Positions 1 through 8,907 of a stretch of DNA of 64,000 bases are shown here, one piece after another. Positions within the stretch are counted from its first letter, which is position 1. Each line of letters opens with the position of its first letter. The translations under genes and the position numbers were made by a program. Origin of the DNA: CAYOHR01 sp964512145 (GTDB lineage Bacteria; Bacteroidota; Bacteroidia; Flavobacteriales_G; JALEGO01). Under the pieces are notes generated by a model that searched no databases, had not been told where the DNA came from, and worked only from the letters and a program-made list of their open reading frames with translations. The DNA lies in assembly GCA_964512145.1 (NCBI GenBank), contig CAZEIM010000005.1, positions 1 through 64,000 of the forward strand. The letters are read 5' to 3'.

Positions 1-410
1 ATTTTATCCCCTTGTTTTATTTTATCAATTATATCTATCCCCTCTACAACTTTACCAAAGCAAGTATGATTTCTGTCTAAATGCTGAGTATTTTCTCTGT
101 TATGACAAATAAAAAACTGAGATCCTCCTGTGTCTCTTCCTGCATGAGCCATACTTAAAACCCCACGATCATGATATTGATTATTTCCTGTAAGTTCACA
201 CTTAATTTTGTAACCTGGACCTCCCATTCCATTTCCGTTTGGACAACCCCCTTGAATTACAAAATTAGGTATAACTCTATGAAAAGTTAATCCATCATAA
301 AAGCCTGACTCTGATAATTTAATAAAATTATCCACTGTATTTGGAGCATCTGAAAAATAAAAATGCACTTTTAAATTTCCTTTTTCTGTTTTTATTGTTG
401 CTGTTTTCAT
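1..410 (-). CDS. Cyclophilin-type peptidylprolyl isomerase, 3' end outside window
   Basis: About 136 N-terminal residues are present; the gene runs off the left edge. It catalyses cis-trans isomerisation of Xaa-Pro bonds. Visible cyclophilin signatures are FHRVIPNFVIQGG at residues 43-55 (catalytic Arg45 and Gln53), GGPGY at 63-67, MAHAGRDTGGSQFFI at 87-101 and LDRNHTCFGKV at 111-121. There is no signal peptide, so a cytoplasmic form is likely. The ATG lies at 408-410. The gene is separated from the upstream T9SS gene by a strong minus-strand terminator, so it is probably transcribed from its own promoter. Confidence 0.93.
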   Translation of the reverse strand, partial: MKTATIKTEKGNLKVHFYFSDAPNTVDNFIKLSESGFYDGLTFHRVIPNFVIQGGCPNGNGMGGPGYKIKCELTGNNQYHDRGVLSMAHAGRDTGGSQFFICHNRENTQHLDRNHTCFGKVVEGIDIIDKIKQGDK

Positions 411-430
411 AATCCTTATTAATTAAAATT

Positions 431-467
431 TAAAAAAAAACCTCCTTCTTTTTGCAAGAAGGAGGTT
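431..467 (-). terminator. Intrinsic terminator of the T9SS protein gene
   Basis: A perfect 12-bp inverted repeat (AACCTCCTTCTT at 439-450 and AAGAAGGAGGTT at 456-467) has a 5-nt loop. On the minus strand it is followed by a run of T (A-run at 432-440 on plus). It lies just after the stop of the minus-strand gene ending at 490, as expected for a Rho-independent terminator. Confidence 0.9.
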
Positions 468-489
468 AAAATGAAATAAATTAAATTTA

Positions 490-3400
490 TTACTTTACTA
501 TTACTTTATAAGTAGCTTCTTTGCCACCATTTGTTATACTAATAAAATATAATCCATCACCAAAGGTAGATAAATCTAAGGTGTTTACATTAGATTGAGC
601 CACCATACCAATCACTTGTTGACCAATAATGTTTCTTACTGAAATATTAGTTATACCAGAAAGATATTGCTCAACAAAAACTAATCCATTACTTGGGTTA
701 GGATATACTTTTAATGACTCAGTATTAAACTCCTGAACATTGGTTGATATAAGTATAATTGAATTTGATGGAGCAGATTCACAACCATTTGCATCTACAT
801 ACGTTACCCAAACAGGATTACTAACCAACTGAGCCCAATTGGTATTAGTATAAGTACTTGAATTTGTTCCAACAGGATTTCCATTTAAATACCATTGATA
901 AGTAACACCTGGGGTTGTACAAGTAAATGTTAAACTAGGTTTATCTCCTGTAATTACTGGCACAGCAGGTACAGGGAAGATAGTAACCATTACAGAATCA
1001 GATATTCCTGTGTTTCCACATATATCTGTTGCTGTAACATAGTAATATCCTGACTCAGAAGAAGTAGTTAATACAATATTAGAAGTAGTTTGACCACTTG
1101 ACCAAGCATAGGTTGAACCACCTGTAGCGTTTAAGGTAATTGTTCCTGTACCTTCACAAACTTCATCAATACCGCCAGAGGCAGTAACTAAAGCATTAAC
1201 AGTAGGAGGTAATTTTGTAATAACTACTGTAGAAGTATCAGAGCAATTTGAGTTTGATACGATTAATGTAATGGTATCTCCATCATAAGCAATAGTAGAT
1301 GTTCCAACGCTTCCATTAGACCAAAAATAAGAAGCTCCGGTAAAAGTAGTTGCTGTTAACGTAGTAGAGTCTCCACAAATATTTACAGTACCATTAATAA
1401 TAGACTGAACATTAGGGTAAATAGATATAGTTAAGGTATCTGAATCAAAAATATTACCACAAGCATCAATAGCTTGGTAATAATAATCTCCTGATTGAGC
1501 AACAGTACTAATAGTAATAGATGAAGACGTTGCTCCATTTGACCATAAATACTGAGTTCCTCCATTAGCGAGTAATGTTATAGAACCATCTCCTTCACAA
1601 ACAGCATTGTTTCCAAAAGTATTTGTTACAACTGGTAAATCTAAAGCTGGATTAACATCTGTTACTGTTACAGTAATTGAACTATCGTTTATTAAACCTA
1701 AGGTATCTGTTGTACATAATGTTGATACATCAACTGTATATGTTCCAACAGTAGTAACAGTTATACTGGGTGTTGTTTCACTAGTAGACCAAAGATATGA
1801 ATTACCACAACTTGCTTCTAACACAGGGAAAGATCCATTACATTTAGTCTCTTTAACATAAACATGGCATTCCCAAATTGGAATAGAAAGAAAATCAGCC
1901 ATGGAAATGTGCTTGTAAATAATTTCATTAAAACTAGGAGTAGGATTGCCTGAACCGTCTCTAGAGGTTCCTGGAACACCATCTTTATTAAAAATAAAAT
2001 ATACTGCTGTATCTGCTAAAATAGAAGCATTTGCAAAAACACATTCATCAAAATCATGATCATCTGGATCAAACACAGGAAAACCAGTTGGCAATATATA
2101 ATCTAAACCATCTAAATCTCTAAATATATAATTAACACCTAATATACCATAAGAACCTGCTGTTAAATCCCATGGCATTGTCCAAGAACATCCTGCATCG
2201 GGAGACATTAACCCGTAAGTATGTCTATAATAACCTCCTGCAAAATCAGTATATTCAGTGAGTGCAGAATACATTAAAACAATATTATTGTTAGCATCTA
2301 CTGAAAATGAAGGCATCATAGCAAATTGATTCATATTACCGTATCTGTAATTATCTAAATTATCAAAGATATCAGCAGGAAAATCTTGATCTCCATTCCA
2401 ATCCCAGTAACCATTTGCAACAATTATACTGTTTCCTTCACTCATATTCTCATTCCAATAACCTAAACCGTAATTTGCAAACATGTAAATAGAAACACTT
2501 CCATCTGTTAAATCTAAATTAGCAAACCCGATTTGGTCAAAAGCTATGTGAACAAGATTATTATTATCAATTAATATAGCCGAAGAACCTCCTGATGTTT
2601 GTCTTAAAGATCCAGCTGTATCGACTAAAGATTGAGACTCAACGAATTTCTCTATACCGTTGTCCAAAACTTTTTTCATTACCCAAGTTTGTCCATTATC
2701 TATAGATTTCCACATTCTAACAGGGCTTCCCAACTCAGTTACAACAACTACAACTACATCTCCTTTAGCTTCAATTTGATACGCATCTCCACCTATCGAT
2801 TCATAGAAAGAAGAATCTAAACCAGGTAATTGAATTGGTGTATCCCAAGTATCCCCACCATCTAAAGATCTAGCATACAATAATGCACCATCCATTCCTT
2901 TGTATAATGATCCACCAAATGAACTTGGTGCTGTAAGGCCTATCATGTGTACAGATTCACCATCAGGACCACCAATAGCCATTTTTGGCCACAATTCAAT
3001 AGGCAATAAATTGGTAGATGAAGTTTGTGACCAAGTTCCAGTTCCTGCTACTGCTCTTGTGTTTCTTATTATTGTATTAGTGGATGTTCCATGAGAAATA
3101 TTAATTTCTTTTCCAGACGTAGTAACTCCAATGTTTGTCCAACCAGTTCTGGTTGATTCAATACGAGAGGTTGGAACGGGACCCCAAGTTGTTCCGTCAA
3201 AAAAATTGTATCCGGTTCCTCTATTTGGGAAACCTGCAGCGTTTGCACTATACGTCCATGTTGCAGAAAACTTACCGTTTCCTAGATTATATAATCTTTC
3301 ACATAAACTTGAGTTTGTTTGTAAGTCATAATAGGTTTCACCTATTTTTGTTTCATTAATTCCTAATACTCCTGGAGTTGACAAAACAGGCTTTGTAGGC

Positions 3401-3543
3401 ATTCCAGCTTCATTTCCTGTATATTTCGTTTTTACCGATTTACTAACCACACTTGTTGGATTAGTTTTAGTAAATTTTGAAATTTGAGAAAATGAAACTA
3501 CATTAACACCAGTTAAAGCCGCTAATAGTAATACTTTCTTCAT
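490..3543 (-). CDS. Large secreted T9SS type A protein with propeller-like and Ig-like repeats
   Basis: 1017 aa. An N-terminal signal peptide (about residues 1-20, MKKVLLLAALTG...) is followed by a region of about 500 residues with sialidase/BNR-like features (repeated S-x-D-G-x-T-W such as RSLDGGDTWDTP and KSIDNGQTWV). Several Ig/PKD-like repeats follow (two near-copies contain VCEGxGxITL and YYYxAxDxCGN). The last 74 residues (KVYPNPSNG ... KVIVK) form a T9SS type A sorting domain. It is therefore predicted to cross the outer membrane by the type IX system and be released or surface-anchored. The substrate is unknown; no complete sialidase active site was identified. It is monocistronic: a promoter box lies upstream and a terminator downstream. 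Confidence 0.85.
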   Translation of the reverse strand: MKKVLLLAALTGVNVVSFSQISKFTKTNPTSVVSKSVKTKYTGNEAGMPTKPVLSTPGVLGINETKIGETYYDLQTNSSLCERLYNLGNGKFSATWTYSANAAGFPNRGTGYNFFDGTTWGPVPTSRIESTRTGWTNIGVTTSGKEINISHGTSTNTIIRNTRAVAGTGTWSQTSSTNLLPIELWPKMAIGGPDGESVHMIGLTAPSSFGGSLYKGMDGALLYARSLDGGDTWDTPIQLPGLDSSFYESIGGDAYQIEAKGDVVVVVVTELGSPVRMWKSIDNGQTWVMKKVLDNGIEKFVESQSLVDTAGSLRQTSGGSSAILIDNNNLVHIAFDQIGFANLDLTDGSVSIYMFANYGLGYWNENMSEGNSIIVANGYWDWNGDQDFPADIFDNLDNYRYGNMNQFAMMPSFSVDANNNIVLMYSALTEYTDFAGGYYRHTYGLMSPDAGCSWTMPWDLTAGSYGILGVNYIFRDLDGLDYILPTGFPVFDPDDHDFDECVFANASILADTAVYFIFNKDGVPGTSRDGSGNPTPSFNEIIYKHISMADFLSIPIWECHVYVKETKCNGSFPVLEASCGNSYLWSTSETTPSITVTTVGTYTVDVSTLCTTDTLGLINDSSITVTVTDVNPALDLPVVTNTFGNNAVCEGDGSITLLANGGTQYLWSNGATSSSITISTVAQSGDYYYQAIDACGNIFDSDTLTISIYPNVQSIINGTVNICGDSTTLTATTFTGASYFWSNGSVGTSTIAYDGDTITLIVSNSNCSDTSTVVITKLPPTVNALVTASGGIDEVCEGTGTITLNATGGSTYAWSSGQTTSNIVLTTSSESGYYYVTATDICGNTGISDSVMVTIFPVPAVPVITGDKPSLTFTCTTPGVTYQWYLNGNPVGTNSSTYTNTNWAQLVSNPVWVTYVDANGCESAPSNSIILISTNVQEFNTESLKVYPNPSNGLVFVEQYLSGITNISVRNIIGQQVIGMVAQSNVNTLDLSTFGDGLYFISITNGGKEATYKVIVK

Positions 3544-3567
3544 TTTTTAATAATTTTAAGTGGTTTG

Positions 3568-3575
3568 CAAAAATA
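3568..3575 (-). promoter_or_regulatory. Bacteroidota -7 promoter box (TATTTTTG)
   Basis: The minus strand reads TATTTTTG, matching TAnnTTTG, about 25 nt before the ATG at 3543. No convincing -33 TTTG was seen. It probably drives the T9SS gene. Confidence 0.5.
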
Positions 3576-3714
3576 TAACATTTTATTAACTTAATAGATA
3601 TATTTTTCTATTTTATTAAGGAAGTAAAAATATATTAAATAAAAATTAAAATTTATTGAAAGTTATTAAAGGCATAAATAACAGGATAAACGGTAATTAT
3701 AAATTATTAAGTGG

Positions 3715-4983
3715 TTAATACTTTATAATTCTAAAAAACATGGCTTGTAAATTTTTCACATCAGCCCATGTGGGTAGTATTTTTTTAATTGAGACTTTAT
3801 TTTTTTTTGTAAAAAAATAAATTAAAACAGCTACAGAAAAAAAATATGATAAAACATTGGTAATGGCTGCACCAAAAATGTGAAATTTTTTAATTAATAT
3901 AACTCCAAAAAATAATGTAAATATGGTTGAAAATAAGGATGAAAGTACATTGTATTTATTTTTACCTATCCCGGCAAAAAAGTGAGAAATTAAACCACTT
4001 ATGCTAAAAATTATGATTCCGGGTGATAATAACAATAATATATCTTTAGTTAATAAAAAATCTTGCCCTAATAACCAAGTAAAAACTTTAGCTGGAACTA
4101 AAATCAAGAGTAATACCAATACACTCATTATTATAAATGTATACCTAATTAAAACAATTGTTTTTTCAATGTTCTCTGATAAATTATTAGTATTAGCAAC
4201 ATTAGAGTAATGAATAGCGGATATACTTCTATTTACTAACCATAATCCTTCGGCTATAGATATAGCAGAAGAAAAAACACCTAAAAATTTTAAATTACCC
4301 GTATAATAATGCTCTAAAAAGTAAAAAGTAAAGCGATAGTTAATAAATTGAATGACATTTCCAAACTGTATTACACTTGAAAAACGAATAAACTCTAATA
4401 AATTTATTTTGTCATAAGAGTTTGTTGAATTATCTGGTATAGAATATTGTAAGTATAAAGCTGGAATTAATGTAAAAATCTTAGAACTATATAAAGAATA
4501 AATGGTCGTTTCTTCTAATGAAAACCCTAAAAAATAAAACAGCATAAAGAAAAAACACAATAAAATCATGTTTAATACCTGAATAAAATTAAAGTACCTA
4601 ATTTTATTTTTCCCCTGAAAGTAAAACAAAGTATTTCCCAAAATACTATCTATACATCCCAAGAATAATAAATGATAAAAAAAAGAATACTCTATCTTAT
4701 TACTAAATAATAAAATACAAGAAATTAAAGTAGAACTTATTAATGCCCAAATATAACTCATTAAAAAATTATTTCTTAAAGAGTATCTCGATGCAAAATA
4801 AACCCAGGAAGATCCGCCAATAATGCCACTTAGGTGTGTAATAAACGTAATATTTAAAATCCACCAACTATAAAAACCTCTGCCGTCTGCATTATAAAAT
4901 CTGGATGTTATGACCACTAAAAATACATTTAGTAATGCGATAAAAAATTTTGATAATATTGTATATAATACAGATTTAAACAT
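3715..4983 (-). CDS. Wzx-like polysaccharide flippase (MATE/MOP superfamily)
   Basis: 422 aa, almost wholly hydrophobic with many membrane-spanning segments and basic loops. The start (TSRFYNADGRGFYSWWI) and overall layout resemble polysaccharide biosynthesis/oligosaccharide flippases, which move lipid-linked glycan units across the inner membrane. The gene overlaps the preceding GT9 gene by 8 bp, so the two are probably translated together. It is the last gene of the minus-strand run, which carries other surface-glycan genes. The family is clear from topology and context; the glycan is unknown. Confidence 0.75.
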   Translation of the reverse strand: MFKSVLYTILSKFFIALLNVFLVVITSRFYNADGRGFYSWWILNITFITHLSGIIGGSSWVYFASRYSLRNNFLMSYIWALISSTLISCILLFSNKIEYSFFYHLLFLGCIDSILGNTLFYFQGKNKIRYFNFIQVLNMILLCFFFMLFYFLGFSLEETTIYSLYSSKIFTLIPALYLQYSIPDNSTNSYDKINLLEFIRFSSVIQFGNVIQFINYRFTFYFLEHYYTGNLKFLGVFSSAISIAEGLWLVNRSISAIHYSNVANTNNLSENIEKTIVLIRYTFIIMSVLVLLLILVPAKVFTWLLGQDFLLTKDILLLLSPGIIIFSISGLISHFFAGIGKNKYNVLSSLFSTIFTLFFGVILIKKFHIFGAAITNVLSYFFSVAVLIYFFTKKNKVSIKKILPTWADVKNLQAMFFRIIKY

Positions 4984-5989
4984 GCATAATTTCTTTTACT
5001 TGCTGATAAACCTGATTAACCGTTATGTGTTTTAAACATGAAAAATCGGGGCAATTTAATGGGTTTGATGTTTTACTAATATTTGGCTTGTACCATGAGT
5101 TGCATGGCCAACAAGATTCTTTATAAGCAATAATTCTATGTAATTTATTATCAAAACTTTCATAGCCGTATATTTCATAATCAGACCCTCCCCAAATAGT
5201 ACAAGTTTTTGTTCCCATTCCAACTGAAATGTGCATTAGTCCGCTATCATGACCAATAAACAACAAGGCATGTTGTATAATTTGCATAACCTCAGATATT
5301 GTTGTTTTTCCAAGTAAATTAATTATTTGCTTGGATTCTTCAGTATGATCCCAAAGGTTAACCTCATGTATATCACCTAATAAAACTATATGCAATTGCG
5401 GATTATTTTGAATAATTTTTTCTATGAGCTGTTTCCAATTGTAAATATCCCAAGTTTTATAGGGAGCCGTATTATTTCCACTGCTTAATTGAACAACAAT
5501 ATAAGGAGCCTCAATAAAATGTTTTTGATTGAAATTTAAGAATGTAGGCAAATAAAAATCTTGCAAATTTAATGTGAGCGATTTATTCAATAACTTTAAA
5601 TTAGTTAATGCCATATGCTGCTTTGTTGTAATATAAACCCAGTTTATGTTGATAAATGAAGGAATTTTTATTTTTGATGCATGAGCATAAATATTTTTAG
5701 AAATATACCATGAGATTAAGACATTCTTTTTATTTACAGCAAAAAAATCTAAATATATGATTGAAAATGATTTAAAAAGTGGAATTAACTTAAAATAGTC
5801 GGAAAATTTGTGTATCGTAATTTTTTTATGAACTAAAGAATTATCCCAAAATAATTCTTCACAATTATACGGTGAATTAAAAATACCATATACTTCAGTT
5901 TCTTTAGGAATGTTTTTTAATAATGGAACTAAAAGTAAAGCATTTCCTAAGCCAGAAGAAAAAAAAACACCTACCTTCTGTTTTTTCAC
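4976..5989 (-). CDS. Glycosyltransferase family 9 (heptosyltransferase-like)
   Basis: 337 aa. The N-terminal GLGNALLLVPLL and C-terminal FIGHDSGLMHISVGMGT (about residues 245-262) are the hallmark nucleotide-sugar-binding segments of GT9 enzymes, which add heptose or related sugars to LPS-type acceptors. A C-terminal Cys set (CWPC ... CPDFSC) is seen in many Bacteroidota GT9 proteins. The gene abuts the TPR-OmpA gene (1-bp overlap) and overlaps the flippase gene by 8 bp. Donor and acceptor cannot be deduced. Confidence 0.83.
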   Translation of the reverse strand: MKKQKVGVFFSSGLGNALLLVPLLKNIPKETEVYGIFNSPYNCEELFWDNSLVHKKITIHKFSDYFKLIPLFKSFSIIYLDFFAVNKKNVLISWYISKNIYAHASKIKIPSFININWVYITTKQHMALTNLKLLNKSLTLNLQDFYLPTFLNFNQKHFIEAPYIVVQLSSGNNTAPYKTWDIYNWKQLIEKIIQNNPQLHIVLLGDIHEVNLWDHTEESKQIINLLGKTTISEVMQIIQHALLFIGHDSGLMHISVGMGTKTCTIWGGSDYEIYGYESFDNKLHRIIAYKESCWPCNSWYKPNISKTSNPLNCPDFSCLKHITVNQVYQQVKEIMHV

Positions 5990-7941
5990 TATGATCCAAT
6001 AATCTTAAATTCAGTTCTTCTGTTTTCTGCCCTTCCAAGTTCATTGGAATTATCAGCTATTGGAGTTGTATCTCCATATCCTTTATAAGTTAAACGTTCA
6101 GATTCAATTCCTTTATTGATTAAATAATCAAAAACAGCTTTTGCTCTATTTTGAGATAATACCATATTTGAATTAGATGAGCCAACGTTATCTGTATGTC
6201 CACCTATTTCAATTTTAAGCGTTTTATTGTTTGACAAAAATTCAAATAACTTATTAATTTCAGCAATAGATTGATTTTTTAAATCATATTTGCCGGTTTC
6301 AAAAAAAATGTTTTTAAGCACAACCTTACTATTTACAGCAATTGGAGATAAAGGAACATCTTTTTTAAATGGCTCAACACTTTCTTTATTAACTAAACTA
6401 AAGGTTTCAGAAAAAAATAAATACCCAGTTTTAGATGCGTTTAATGCATATTCTTTTCCGGAAGGTAAGGAAACTAAATATTCTCCGGAATTCGGGTTTG
6501 AAAATGAGGTAACTACTGTTTTACCCGTTGACAAATCAATTAATTCAAAAACAGACTCCAGAGGTTTTTTAGTTACTTCATCGTATACTTTTCCTTTTAA
6601 ATAGGTGACCATGATGGGTTTCATCTGTTCAGGCAATTCAAAGGAATATAAATCTAAACCACCAAAGCCCCCTGCCCTATCCGATGCAAAAAGTGCTAAT
6701 TTTCCGTTAGCGGAAACAAACAAACTATTTTCATCTTGAGCTGTATTAATAGGATAACCTAAATTAATTGGCCTAGTCCACTCTCCATCCTCTTGAAGTG
6801 TAGATTTAAAAATATCCAACCCCCCAAAACCCGGGTGACCATCAGACGAAAAATATAAAGTTTTTCCATCAGGGTGTATAAATACGCTCTCTTCACGGCC
6901 AGGTGTATTAATAACTGAACTAAGTTTTTCGGGATTACTCCAAAAACCATCTGGTTGAAGGATCGATTTATAAATATCCTGATCTCTTTTTCCTTTGCTG
7001 TTTTTTACACCTCTAATAAAGTAAAGAGTTTTGCCATCTGCCGAAAAACATGGCTGACTCTCCCAATGCATTGAATTAATTGGTTTATTCATATTTTGAG
7101 CCGGACTCCAACCCTTAGAGGATAACATAGAATAAAATAAATCACAACTTCCAAAACCCTTTCTATTCCCCCCATATTCTCCAAAAAGTTCACATACGGT
7201 AAAAATAAGTGTTTGTCCATCCGTAGAAAGTGTTGGAGCACCTTCATTTAAAATGGTATTAATGGAAGGGCCTATATTTTTAGAGTTAGTCCACTGTCCA
7301 TTTTCATTCTTATTACTAAGAAAAAAATCTTCGTTATACTTATTAGGACTATTGGGTTCAGGCAACAGCCTTGTATATAAAATCATTTCTTCATCTACAG
7401 TCATGGTAGGAAAATATTCAGATAATTCTGAATTGATAGCCTCCCCTAAATTAGTAGGGTTAAACGGCACCGGATTTTTTATAGCATCTTTGGCAAATGC
7501 CGCAGATTTTAAATCAAACTCAGCCATAGATTTTAATTCTTTATTTACATTAGGGGTGTTAACAAAATATTGAATACTCTTGTATGCTTCTTCGTATTTT
7601 TCGAGTTTCATTTGACAAATTCCTAATTTATAAAAAACCATACTACTAAAGCTTGGGTTCATATTCGTAATGGCCCTATATTGCTGTGCTGCTTGAGCAA
7701 AATTATTGGCTTCAAAGTGAATATCTCCTAATAACATCCTAGCTTCAAAAAAAGTAGGTTCATCTATCGTTACTTTATCTAATATAACTATAGCGTCTTT
7801 ATCATTTCTCCCTTCATAAAGTTTTAAAGCCTGTTCGAAGTTTTTAATAGCTTTTTTATTGCTTGTGGTGTAAGTTTGTTGAGCATTTAATAAATTACTC
7901 ATTGAAACAACAAAATAAAAAAATAAAATATTTTTAATCAT
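5989..7941 (-). CDS. TPR / PD40 propeller / OmpA-C envelope protein (PorE-like architecture)
   Basis: 650 aa. Signal peptide (about 1-20, ending NAQQ), TPR-like helices (about 30-150), PD40/WD40-like propeller repeats with S-x-DG-x-TLYF motifs (about 180-440), a carboxypeptidase-regulatory-like domain (about 448-535) and a C-terminal OmpA peptidoglycan-binding domain (GGHTDNVG, RAKAVFDYL, RRTEF). This is the domain order described for PorE, the peptidoglycan-linked T9SS component. Many paralogues share it, so the precise role is inferred. A second protein of the same build is at 33056-35515. The gene follows queE by 2 bp. Confidence 0.8.
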   Translation of the reverse strand: MIKNILFFYFVVSMSNLLNAQQTYTTSNKKAIKNFEQALKLYEGRNDKDAIVILDKVTIDEPTFFEARMLLGDIHFEANNFAQAAQQYRAITNMNPSFSSMVFYKLGICQMKLEKYEEAYKSIQYFVNTPNVNKELKSMAEFDLKSAAFAKDAIKNPVPFNPTNLGEAINSELSEYFPTMTVDEEMILYTRLLPEPNSPNKYNEDFFLSNKNENGQWTNSKNIGPSINTILNEGAPTLSTDGQTLIFTVCELFGEYGGNRKGFGSCDLFYSMLSSKGWSPAQNMNKPINSMHWESQPCFSADGKTLYFIRGVKNSKGKRDQDIYKSILQPDGFWSNPEKLSSVINTPGREESVFIHPDGKTLYFSSDGHPGFGGLDIFKSTLQEDGEWTRPINLGYPINTAQDENSLFVSANGKLALFASDRAGGFGGLDLYSFELPEQMKPIMVTYLKGKVYDEVTKKPLESVFELIDLSTGKTVVTSFSNPNSGEYLVSLPSGKEYALNASKTGYLFFSETFSLVNKESVEPFKKDVPLSPIAVNSKVVLKNIFFETGKYDLKNQSIAEINKLFEFLSNNKTLKIEIGGHTDNVGSSNSNMVLSQNRAKAVFDYLINKGIESERLTYKGYGDTTPIADNSNELGRAENRRTEFKIIGS

Positions 7942-7943
7942 AA

Positions 7944-8576
7944 TTACGGGATATTAATATATTTATGTGTTTGTAAAGATAATGTCCATTTTGGGTTTTG
8001 TTTTATGTAATCGAGTATATATGGCATCATTTCCGTTTTTTTATCCCATTCTGGTTGCAAAAATAATTTACAAGCACTATTCACTTTTTTTGAATTTTGC
8101 TCAGCAAATTTAAAATCATCCTTATTATAAATAATAACTTTAAGTTCGTTAGCTAAAGAAAAGTTTTTTTCCAACACTGGCATTCGTTTTTTGGGTGAAA
8201 GACAAATCCAATGCCAAATTCCGGTAATTGGAAAAGCTCCTGACGTTTCCAAAAAAAGCTGAACATTTAGTTTTAAAAATGCTTCAGTTAAACTCGTTAA
8301 GTCATATTCTGTTGGTTCGCCCCCTGTAATTACAACAAATTTAGCATTCGAGTTTTTTACCCAAGATATTATTTGATCTATGGTATATGAAAGATGTTTT
8401 TTAGCATCCCAACTTTCCTTTACATCACACCAGTGACAACCAACACTACAACCTCCAATTCTAATAAAATAAGCTGCTTTTCCTGAATTATTTCCTTCAC
8501 CTTGTATGGTATAATAATGTTCCATAACTGGAAGTTTTTCAGCCTTTATAGGAATATAATCAGCATTAATTTTCAT
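7944..8576 (-). CDS. queE: 7-carboxy-7-deazaguanine synthase
   Basis: 210 aa radical-SAM enzyme making the 7-deazaguanine core for queuosine. The [4Fe-4S] ligands are the CxxxCxxC set Cys43, Cys47 and Cys50 in GGCSVGCHWCD. The substrate-end motif YYTIQGEG (21-28) and VITGGEPT also fit QueE. It starts 1 bp after the ybaB stop and ends 2 bp before the OmpA-family gene. No room exists for a preQ1 riboswitch upstream. Confidence 0.92.
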   Translation of the reverse strand: MKINADYIPIKAEKLPVMEHYYTIQGEGNNSGKAAYFIRIGGCSVGCHWCDVKESWDAKKHLSYTIDQIISWVKNSNAKFVVITGGEPTEYDLTSLTEAFLKLNVQLFLETSGAFPITGIWHWICLSPKKRMPVLEKNFSLANELKVIIYNKDDFKFAEQNSKKVNSACKLFLQPEWDKKTEMMPYILDYIKQNPKWTLSLQTHKYINIP

Positions 8577-8577
8577 G

Positions 8578-8898
8578 TTATTTTGAAAACATTGAACCTA
8601 AACCTGGAATCATAGTAGATGCGACCGATTTCATTTCTTGTTCATTGACTTTTTCGGCTTGCTCCATTACCTTTTCTAATGCTTGTTTAATATGTAGCTG
8701 CATTTGATGTAATGAAAGCTTTGAAAAATCTTCATGTAATGTTACAGACTGAACTTTTTTATTTCCATTTACCTGAATTGAAACTAAATTTTGTTCAGAA
8801 GATGCCACTACCTGTATAGAATCTAACTTAGATTTTACGGTCTCCATTTCTTTTTTCATATTTTGAAGATCCCCAAGCATATTTCCTAAACCAAACAT
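8578..8898 (-). CDS. YbaB/EbfC family nucleoid-associated protein
   Basis: 106 aa. The start MFGLGNMLGDLQNMKKEME, the helical amphipathic N-terminus and the central VQVNG-type strand (VSIQVNGNKKVQSVTL) match the YbaB/EbfC family of small dimeric DNA-binding proteins. Homologues are commonly next to recR or dnaX; here the neighbours are methylmalonyl-CoA mutase (9 bp upstream) and queE, a typical Bacteroidota rearrangement rather than a functional clue. Confidence 0.88.
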   Translation of the reverse strand: MFGLGNMLGDLQNMKKEMETVKSKLDSIQVVASSEQNLVSIQVNGNKKVQSVTLHEDFSKLSLHQMQLHIKQALEKVMEQAEKVNEQEMKSVASTMIPGLGSMFSK

Positions 8899-8907
8899 AT
8901 ATTTAAA

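Noticed and set aside
3131..3359. Two overlapping plus-strand ORFs inside the T9SS gene
   Set aside because: They are shadows of the minus-strand coding frame with no homology or start signals.
490..3543. A functional sialidase
   Set aside because: BNR-like repeats are visible, but I could not find a complete catalytic set; called only a propeller-like secreted protein.
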